From assembly GCF_037042905.1 (NCBI RefSeq), contig NC_087254.1, positions 10,525,103 to 10,589,102 of the forward strand: a DNA stretch of 64,000 nucleotides, written 5' to 3'. The stretch comes from Lytechinus pictus. Its lineage: Eukaryota > Echinodermata > Echinoidea > Temnopleuroida > Toxopneustidae. Below, in pieces: positions 51,501-62,000 of the stretch (the stretch's first letter is position 1; each line of letters opens with the position of its first letter). The notes beneath the pieces are model-generated. The model worked only from the letters and a program-made list of their open reading frames with translations, did not search any database and was not told the DNA's origin. A program made the translations under genes and the position numbers.

Positions 51501-54500
51501 GCGCTATATAAATGCCTATTATTATAATTAGTACTTAGTAGTAGTAAAGCGTACAATGATTGGATCATGACCACGCCTACTTTCATCACTTCCGGGTGTG
51601 ATGTGTCTTGGCAGTCGATGTGCATTTGAAATGACCATACTCAGCGCTTCTTCCTTCGAAAACCCAAGCTCATGAATGATCTTTCTCACAACCTCAACAA
51701 CTTGTTCATCTTTCTTTTTCTCTACTCCGTATATCATTAGATTCATTTTCCGATCATGAAGCTCTAAAGCCATTATCATTTGTTTTAATTCATTCTCAAC
51801 GTTTTCGTTCTTTGTTTGCATCTTTGGCAAAGTATCATTTTCGATAACTGTCAATCTTTCCCTTGTTTCTTTGACTGCGGCTTGCAAATCAGCCATATCT
51901 GCCCGAATCTCTGAATCTTCCCTTCATATGGCTGATACATTCGAGTTTAAGGTATCTAACTTCTCAATTATCCTTTCAGTTGTTTTTGTAAAGTCTGAGT
52001 GACTTACCGGTGTGGAATTCCATGGGGGGATGCCATGTTGGTTTTCTCAGAGGTAAACTGGTAGTGTGTATCTTCTGCGCAGGCAGGTGTAGTAACCGTA
52101 TGCGTAGACACAGTCGGATTTGTTGAAAAGGCTTCAGCCGTCTGGTTGCCCGACGTGGCACCTTCAGAGATCCGTATATCGGGATGTGTATTACTTTGTA
52201 GAGCGACACAAGAACTTTATTTTTCCTCTTTCTTAAAAGATATGGTTCTCTTTCAGATCTGTTGGAATTCTCTTTGCTCATAATAACACCAATGGTAATG
52301 GAGCATTCTAAAAAAGTACATAGATCCAGAAAAAAGGGAAAATTTAATCTGCCATTACAGACAACGTCTCCGCGTGTAACGTCCTCTTCCTCGTCTCCGC
52401 GTGTCACGTCCTCTTCCGAAAAATGTGCGCCCAATCTTCTTGCTGAAGGATTCACACCTGTGACCCTCTTTTTCAAAATCCAAAGACTAATCCTATGAGG
52501 TGAAAAGATCCATATACGTGTAACACAACTTTCGATGAAATAGAAACATCCATCATAAGATTACATTCAATGTCACCCGGGCCAGCAAACATGAAAAGCA
52601 AACTGATTAATCATTCATACTGCTCATGGGGCCGTATTCTGAAGTCGGGTCTAAGTTAGACCGTGGTCTAAGTCATGACTAAAATTATGAGAAGCCAAAA
52701 ATGAGAAGACTTTCTTAACATTGAATGCTTCTTATGTTTACTGATTTCTTTATCCATGCATGAATGGTAAAGAAAACTGTTTAAGTTATTATTCTCACAC
52801 AGTTTTGAATGGTTAGAGTGCCAAATGAGCTGATTAATTCACCCTCATTTCCTTGAGACTTCTGTTACGTTTGGCTTTCCATAGTTAAACCACAACTTCA
52901 GACGAGAGTTTAGATTAAACCTTAGTTCAGAATATGGACCATGGAGTACAAATGACATTGTCTCCGGGCTGATATTAATCAGAAGCCATATCGGAAGCCA
53001 TGCCTTATTGAATAGCCTCAATACCTCTCTCGTTGGCTTTGGAAATTTGTCTTGCCCTTCTCTTTCTTTGCATTTATGCTGAAATATCTAAATGTACCCC
53101 CATAGAAAAGTTGTCTCGCCCTACAATACTGATATTTAAGGCCTGGGCTATCTGTCATAAAGATTTGGTAACTTTGCTAATATTGCAACTACCATCATGG
53201 AACCCTTGATTGTTATTCGCTGCTGAGCCCCTGTTACCATGGTAGTTGTCATGATGGCAAAGTTTCCATAGCTGTAACTTTTTATGAAACAGATCCCTGC
53301 TTCCTCAGTGATTTCTTGACTTTATGATAACCATGAGATAAATGTATTTTTTAATTATTTCTTTCAGGGTTGGCAATTCATTTTCTACTTTGATGGTTGA
53401 TCTTGTACTTGGTGTTTTGATGTTGATATGGATGCACAATGCTGATCTACTGTCCTTACTAGCAGCTAATGTCCAAGATTGGGCCGATGTAAGTATAGCG
53501 GGCAGGTTTGCCCTAAAGTCAATCAAAGAATAGGGACCATTTGCGGAAGTGATAAATACAGGAATTTACGATTGTCAAAAATCAAAGCAAATGCCTGTAA
53601 ATGGAAGGAAGAGCAAAAGTTTATCGAGAATTCTGTCATCTGTTTGAATAGTGTGAAACAGAAAGAGAAGGGGAAAATGTAGAAAAAGGTAAGAGACAAG
53701 GAAAAACGTTTGATTTTAAAAGAGAGATTCAAGCTGTGTACTCTATCATTACTCATATTATTTAAAAGAGGAAAAAGTGATGTCACATTTAGATAATCAT
53801 CCACCCACTTCCTACTTGAGTTGTTCTCATGATGAATATTTCTAAGAATACAAATTAATTTTTTAATGCGAATGGACTAGTGGAATACATTTTCTTTTCA
53901 TTCATTTATCATACCCTCAATCTATATAGTTTAAAGCTGGATTTATTTTTCTTCTGAGTGTAATCGTATCAGAGTATGTAAAAAGATGCGGGTCTTTCTC
54001 CTGAAAATGATTGAGGCGGCCAGACTTAAGGTTGTTTTGTTTAGGATTCCCTTGCCAACAGAATTTTCCTGTGGGTCTAAGAGAATATTTTTGATGGTCC
54101 AATAGAGGTTTTCTGTTGGTCCAATATAATTATTCTGTCGGTCTAATAGAAGTTTCCTGTGGGTCTAAGGGTGTGTTTATGCTTCCATTGCGTAGACAGA
54201 ATCAGCATTTTCAAACGTCGTTTCAGAACGCCGATCGTAAACGTGGTTCTGGGAGTGCTGTTTATGCTTAACTTTTCAGAGGTGAAATCACGATATACAG
54301 CTGGCTTCTCATCGTCATTTTCGTTGAACAGGAAAGCGAGATCAAATTGGGCGCGCCCTTTTTCGAAAGTTTATTTTTTCCGAGTGTTGTTATGGTCGAC
54401 TATTATTTAAACATCAACAAAAATTTCCGATATTTTTAGTAATTGCATGGAGCAACTTGACATAGCCATAGAATTTCCACCATGGTGATGATAATAGTGA

Positions 54501-57500
54501 GAAAAATAAAGAATATTAAAGTATACATAAGGAAATAATAAGACATCTATTACTTTGTTTATGCTACTAGGCTCACCGATGTCTCCTCATCATAACTCAT
54601 GTTCCGAGATTTTTATTCATGGTGATAACAAATTAGAAGAGTATAGTTATAGTACCGGTACTTAAATTATTAATCACACATGCAAATGTACATTGGTCAG
54701 TATCAGAACCAGAGAGATGAGAGGTAATTCCGTGGAGATATAGAACCATGTGACTCTATTTGCCCGCGGATTTTCATCTCACCGGAAGCATGTACCAAAT
54801 GACGTCATTTAAACACGTTTACGATCGTGGTTCTGTTAATACTTCCCCAGAAACCCTGATTCTGGTCAAACAACGTTTTGAAATGTACCTTTTTGTGAGT
54901 TTACGATCGGCGTTTTGAAACGTCGTTTAAATGAAAGTAAGCATGGGCGCAACCGTGTTTTGGACTAATCACATATGGAAACGCTGATTCTGGCTTGAAA
55001 AGTGGAAGCATAAACACGCCCTTAGATAATATTTTTGATGGTCCAATAGAGGTTTTCTGTTTGTCCAATAGAATTATTCTGACAGTCCAATAGAAGTTTC
55101 CTGTGGGTCTTATAGAATATTTTTGATGGTCCAATAGAGGTTTTCTGTTGGTCCAATAGAATTATTCTGTTGGTCCAATAGAAGTTTCCTGTGGGTCTAA
55201 TAGAATATTTTTGATGGTCCAATAGAGGTTTTCTGTTGGTCCAATAGAATTTTCCTGTGGGTCTAATAGAATATTTTTGATGGTCCAATAGAAGTTTTCT
55301 GTTGGTCCAATAGAATTATTCTGTCGGTCCAATAGAAGTTTCCTGTGGGTCTAATAGAATATTTTTTGATGGTCCAATAGAGGTTTTCTGTTAGTCCAAT
55401 AGAATTATTCTGTTGGTCCAATAGAAGTTTCCTGTGGGTCTAATAGAATATTTTTGATGGTCCAATAGAAGTTTTCTGTTGGTCCAATAGAATTATTCTG
55501 TTGGTCCAATAGAAGTTTCCTGTGGGTCTGATAGAATATTTTTGATGGTCCAATAGAGGTTTTCTGTTGGTCCAATAGAATTATTCTGTTGGTCCAATAG
55601 AAGTTTCCTGTGGGTCTGATAGAATATTTTTGATGGTCCAATAGAGGTTTTCTGTTGGTCCAATAGAATTATTCTGTTGGTCCAATAGAAGTTTCCTGTG
55701 GGTCTAATAGAATATTTTTGATGGTCCAATAGAGGTTTCCTGTTGGTCCAATATGGTCCAATAGAAGTTTCCTGTGGGTCTAATATAATATTTTTGATGG
55801 TCCAATAGAGGTTTTCTGTTGGTCAAATAGAATTATTATGTTGGTCCAGTAGAATTTTCCTGTGGGTCTAATAGAATATTTTTGATTGTCCAATAGAAGT
55901 TTTCTGTTGGTCCAATAGAATTATTCTGTTGGTCCAATAGAAGTTTCCTGTGGGACTAATAGAATATTTTTGATGGTCCAATAGAATTATTCTGTTGGTC
56001 CAATAGAAGTTTCCTGTGGGTCTAATATAATATTTTTGATGGTCCAATAGAGGTTTTCTGTTGGTCCAATAGCATATTTCTATGGGTCCCTTAGAAGTTT
56101 CCTGTAGGTCGAATAGAATATTTTTGATGGTCCAATAGAGGTTTTCTGTTGGTCCAATATTATTATTCTGTTGGTCCAATAGAAGTTTCCTGTGGGTCTA
56201 ATAGAATATTTTTGATGGTCCAATAGAGGTTTCCTGTTGGTCCAATAGCAGATTTCTATGGGGGCCATAAAAGTTTCCTGTGGGTCTAATATGATTTTTT
56301 TTGTAGGACCCAATAGAAGTTTTCTGTTCGCCCAATATAAATTACATATTGGTCTATTAGATTTATGCTATGGGTCCATTAGATGTTTTCTGTTGGTCCA
56401 ACATAATTTATATTTAACCAACAGAAATTTTCTGTTAGTCCATCAGCATTTTTCTGTAGGTGGATGTTGGTCCAATAGATATTTTTCTAATGGTTCTGTT
56501 GGTCCCATATTTCATAAACCATTAGACTCCAACAGCTCTAATGGTTTCTGATGGTCCTTTAGGCTATTGGACCCTAATGGAATTTCGTCCTGGGATATGT
56601 GCAACTACAATAATTACACCGGTGGGGTAACTATACTGCTTATTTTGTTATGTTTTTTTTGTCAGCAAACAGGCATTGGTCTACAGCATTTACTACACTG
56701 GTTAATGGGTGCCCCAGCTGGTCTGAAGCTCAACACTTTCTTGGCTCACTTCTTAGGAAACTTTTTTCTCTATCATGTCTACCTTTGGATTGGTAAGTAC
56801 ATTATGTTAACTCTTGCAGTGCCAAACAAAGGCCAATTTGCACCACAATAAACATATGAATCAACAGATTCCAGCTTGTAGATTCAATAGGCCCCCATTC
56901 CACAAAACGGAGACCGTTGAAAGACCACTGAAAGACTTCAAATTGATGAGGTCTTACAGCGGTCTTCAAGATCACTGGAATTTGTCATCTCTGTGGAATG
57001 GCTCAGAAAGACCCCTCAAAGAACTCTGAAAGACTGATGGATATTTCTTGTCATACTGGTCTTAGAGTAGTCTTACAGAGATCTTTCAATGGTCTTTCAG
57101 AGATCTTTTATGCAACAAGTGATCTTTCAGAATTCTTTCCATGGACTTTGCCTGGTCTTTCAATGGTCTTTCAATGATCTTTCAATGATCTCTCAGGAGT
57201 CTTACAGTGATCTCCGCAAAAATCTTGAGAGACTGCCGAAAGATCATTGAAAGACTATTAAGACCTTTGAAAGTTCATCGAAAGACTGCTGAAAGACCGC
57301 TGAAAGACCACTGAAAGACCATTTTCTTGTAAGACTGTTTTAAGACTGTTTTGAACCGTTTCAAAAAGTTTTGGAGCCCATGAAGACCACAAAGACCGCT
57401 GAAAGATTGGTCAGGACTCGTGTAAGACCTCAAAGACCATTGTAGGTTCATTGAGAGACCTCTGTAAGATCGACCAAAATTCATGGTCTTTGAAAGGTCT

Positions 57501-58889
57501 TTCAGCGGTCTTGCTCTCTGTGGAATGGCCCCTGTTCACCTATGCTGTTCTGACAGAATCTCAATCAATACATTAACATGGCAATGATGCCAATATAAGT
57601 ATCAGTGATGAAAAATAATTAATTAATTCACCTTTTGTTAACATTATCATGCAAATGTCCTCAGTATATTTGAAACGGAGTAATATTTTTTTATAAACAT
57701 GAAGTAATCTGAAAGTAACGCTAGAAAAATGTAAATTCTATAGCAAATCATGATGATAGGCAAGAATAAATTCATCAGATTGTATTGCGTGTGAGAGAAG
57801 TACTTACATTTAGCCAATATGTAGGCAATTGCATTTGGCACCCACACCAATTCTCAGGCAATTTGTTAAAAAAATGCCCTTGCCTCGCCCCAGGCTATAA
57901 TGTAAGTGGAGGTTGCAGTTTTTGTCTTTGCCTTTGTTCGAGTGTGATGCTGTTATGCAATACGTGAGCAATAGTCTGATACAGAAGACTTGTACAAACC
58001 ATGGCTGCGAAGGAGCCAACACCTATCCACTCTGGTCTTGCATTAGTTGTTGTTTTCTTTTTATAGACCAGGATCCAGTGCAGATTTTTGTAACGAAAAA
58101 ATGCAATGGGACATTCATCAATAAAAGAAATATAATAAGAACTAGATTTTAATTCGTCATGCGGACGAATTAGGTGGTCTGTCGTATAGATAGATAAACA
58201 GGAAAAAAATATTTAAACAGATATTAGATTGAAAAATAGATAGACAAACAGATTTACATAATCAAACAGATACATACAAGAAAGATAATTATATTAGATG
58301 GATGGAGTGATGGATGGAGAGATAAATTATAGGTGGTTATATTAATAAAACATAGACATATAAAGATAGATATAGAGAGACAGACATATAGATAGAGAGA
58401 CAGACATATAGATAGATAGAGAGACAGACTTAGAGATAGAGAGATAGATTGATAGATATATAGATATATAGATAGATAGAGAGATGATTGGTGGTTATAT
58501 TAATAAAACATATATAAACATATAGATAGAAAGAGAGACAGACAGATAGATAGATAGACAGATAGATAGACAGACATATTTATAGATAGAGAGACAGACA
58601 TATCATGAAGCTATTACGAGCTATCTCGTAATAGCTTCATGCTGCGTGGTCCTATCGCGTTATGTAAGCGGGCTCTAACTTTCGCCTGGCGGCTCGCCAA
58701 TTGATGTTAGATATCGTTCCTTCGCCCGAAGGAAGCGATAACAAAGGATTAAGAGAGAAATTGGAAGATGGTTCTCCTTCTCGTGATAGCTTCATGGATA
58801 TATAGACAGACATATAGATAGACAAACATATAGATAGACAGAGAGACAGAAATATAGATAGATAGAGAGACAGACATATAGATAGATAT

Positions 58890-58922
<33 letters not shown>

Positions 58923-59019
58923 CATATAGATAGATACAGAGACAGACATATAGATTGATAGAGATCGAGACAGAGATAGATAGAGAGACAGACATATAGA
59001 TGAATAGAGAGACAGACAT

Positions 59020-59052
<33 letters not shown>

Positions 59053-62000
59053 CAGATAGATAGATAGATAGAGAGACAGACAGACAGATAGATAGATAGA
59101 TACATAGATAGATAGATAGATAGAGACAGGCAGATGGATGGATAGATAGATAGACATATCTAAACAGATAGATACATATATATTAGACAGAGAGAGAGAG
59201 AGAGAGATAAACAGACAGATAGATATACAATGTAGGTAGATAGACAGACAGACATATGGATAGATAGAGAGAGAGGGACGTATTGAAACAGAAAGATATA
59301 TATTAGACAGAGAGATAGATATGTCATGTAGGTAGATAGACAGACAGATAAATAGATATGATATAAAAAAGTAATTATAATCTGTTTTATTTTGCAATAT
59401 TTTAGCTATTATTTGTTAGAATTCTTATAATTGATCGTGGGCAAGATTACGAAAGACCATTAGTGCCACGGAGAAAAAAAAACACTATTTCTACTAATCT
59501 GTTATAACAGATTACGGTATTTCTACTAATCTGTTTAAACAGATTATAATCTGTTATAACAGATTACGGTATTTCTACTAATCTGTTATAACAGATTACG
59601 GTATTTCTACTAATCTGTTATAACAGATTACAGTATTTCTACTAATCTGTTTAAACAGATTATAATCTGTTATAACAGATTACGGTATTTCTACTAATCT
59701 GTTATAACAGATTACGGTATTTCTACTAATCTGTTATAACAGATTACGGTATTTCTACTAATCTGTTATAACAGATTACGGTATTTCTACTAATCTGTTT
59801 AAACAGATTATAATCTGTTATAACAGATTACGGTATTTCTACTAATCTGTTATAACAGATTACGGTATTTCTACTAATCTGTTTAAACAGATTATAATCT
59901 GTTATAACAGATTAGTAGAAATACCGTAATCTGTTATAACAGATTAGTAGAAATACCGTAATCTGTTATAACAGATTATAATCTGTTTAAACAGATTAGT
60001 AGAAATACCGTAATCTGTTATAACAGATTAGTAGAAATAGTGTTTTTTTTTCTCCGTGGCACTAATGGTCTTTCGTACAAGATAGCTAAAAAAAAAAAAA
60101 AAAAAAAAAAAATCATGTTCACCCGCGGACTCGAACCCCTGCCTGCATGATGGAATGAGAAGTAAGTCTGACGCCTAACCGATTGAGCTAGAATATTTCC
60201 CATAGACTTAACACGTAAGCAAAACACCAGAATCTCAAATCCAATCTTGCAAGTGAATTACGGGCATGATCCCGACATCTGATCGGAAAATGAAGGAAAC
60301 GCAACCGAAAGCTTAGAATCTCAGCTACAACATACTAAAAGCTCAGGGATAACTAGCAACAAAAATTGGAGATATGGCTTACGAAATAGAAGAATGTAGA
60401 ATCTAGTTTTGAGAAAAAGTCATGTCCCATAGAGATTACACGCAAAATGAGTAAAAATGACATGCCATTATTATTTGCAATTTTTGAGGATGATTTGTCT
60501 ATCAAAATGAAAAATAAAGGCAATAACTCAGAAAGAGTAAGAACTAAGCTACAACATATCAAAAATTGGGTGAAAATTGACCAATATTCACGGAGTTAGA
60601 GCAAGATTTGCATAATTATAATGACGTCATAATAGGCAAAATGGATTTTTTGAATTCCGACGCCATTTTGATGACGTCATAATATACTTGAGGGTCAAAT
60701 GAGACATGAAATTATATCTCTAGTTCATACTCTATCAAAATATGAAAAAAAAATTGGGGGTCCCCATGCGTTCTGAAGAGCTACAGCGGATTTTCTATAG
60801 GCATGTTTTTGCCCATATATGGCCTATAGTGAGAGCTCGCGCGCACACGTGCTGCAAACTTTAACGGGTGTTAATTTCCTCATTAATGGTCGTAGAAGGT
60901 TGATCAAGGTATCAAATTGCTCAAAATTATATGATCAATGCAATGAAATAAAAAAAACGGTGTTTCTGAGTTGCATTCAAGGCGTTACGCGCGGAAACGC
61001 GCGCGCATACGTTTGCGCGCGCAATTTTTTGAAATGCTTAAGGACGTTCCACAGTTATGTTTGTGCGCATTATGATCTGCGCATAGTTTACACTCTGCGC
61101 GCTGACGTCACAATGGATGAACAGGTGATTGATTAGCTGCGGGTATGAGCTGATTTTTCTCATCTTCTGCACTTAAACTGCAGATCCGATGTGTTATTTC
61201 ATGAAGCTAAAAAGTGGAATTATTCCATGGACGATTAAAAAAAATTATCTACACTTTCAAAATACTTTACTCTGCAGTGCTGCCAAGAATCACGAATATT
61301 ACCCCGAGTTTGAATAAATGGTAGAGTGGTTTTGATTTTTTCTTCACATAGATACAAAGTATTCGGCGCATTTTTGGTGTTTTAAAAAGCACATTTGCTC
61401 TAATAAAAATGCTGATAGTTTAAAATCAAGCACATTAACCCCTATTTTTTAATGTTTGTACCTCTTAGATATACCTTCCTTTACAACTCTGCAAATTTTG
61501 GTGAAAATGACATGGATTTTGAATAAAGTGCAGCATTTATTGTACGTTTGTAGTTTGTTACTGAAATTTCACATTTTTTAGATTAGGATTTTGTTATCTT
61601 TTACGCCATTTTTAAGAACTGGCAGTGCTGTTAAACTTAAATTTGCAAACAAATAGCACTATAAATAGATTCTCCATTCTAACGATACAATTATTAACTC
61701 TCTTGCGAAATTTGATGACTTTTTCATGTATTTTGACTGAGTAATAAAGGTTTAAACTCATTATTGTGATCTCGTGAGGTCTAAAAATGCCAAATTATTT
61801 TGAATGCGCAATTTTTAAGAACATCAATTTAGGTGAACTTTGAAGCTCTATAGCAAAAAATCAAGCACATGGACCTATGTTAATTTTTGCATATTTCGAA
61901 TATTAAGGTTCTAAAGTATCTATGTGCAAAGTTTGGTGAAAATGACATGGATTTCACTTTAACTGTGGAACGTCCTTAAAATGACCTAAAACGTACTCTG

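Noticed and set aside
54901..56313. several minus-strand frames reading [18 protein letters not shown]
   Set aside because: Translation of the 22-bp minisatellite; the frame breaks whenever the unit order changes.
58749..59397. minus-strand frames of Ile/Tyr/Leu/Ser repeats
   Set aside because: Translation of the GATA/GACA microsatellite without a start context or unique sequence.
59495..60030. CRISPR-like array (regular palindromic repeats)
   Set aside because: The linkers are identical 12-mers rather than unique spacers, the orientation flips, and the genome is animal.
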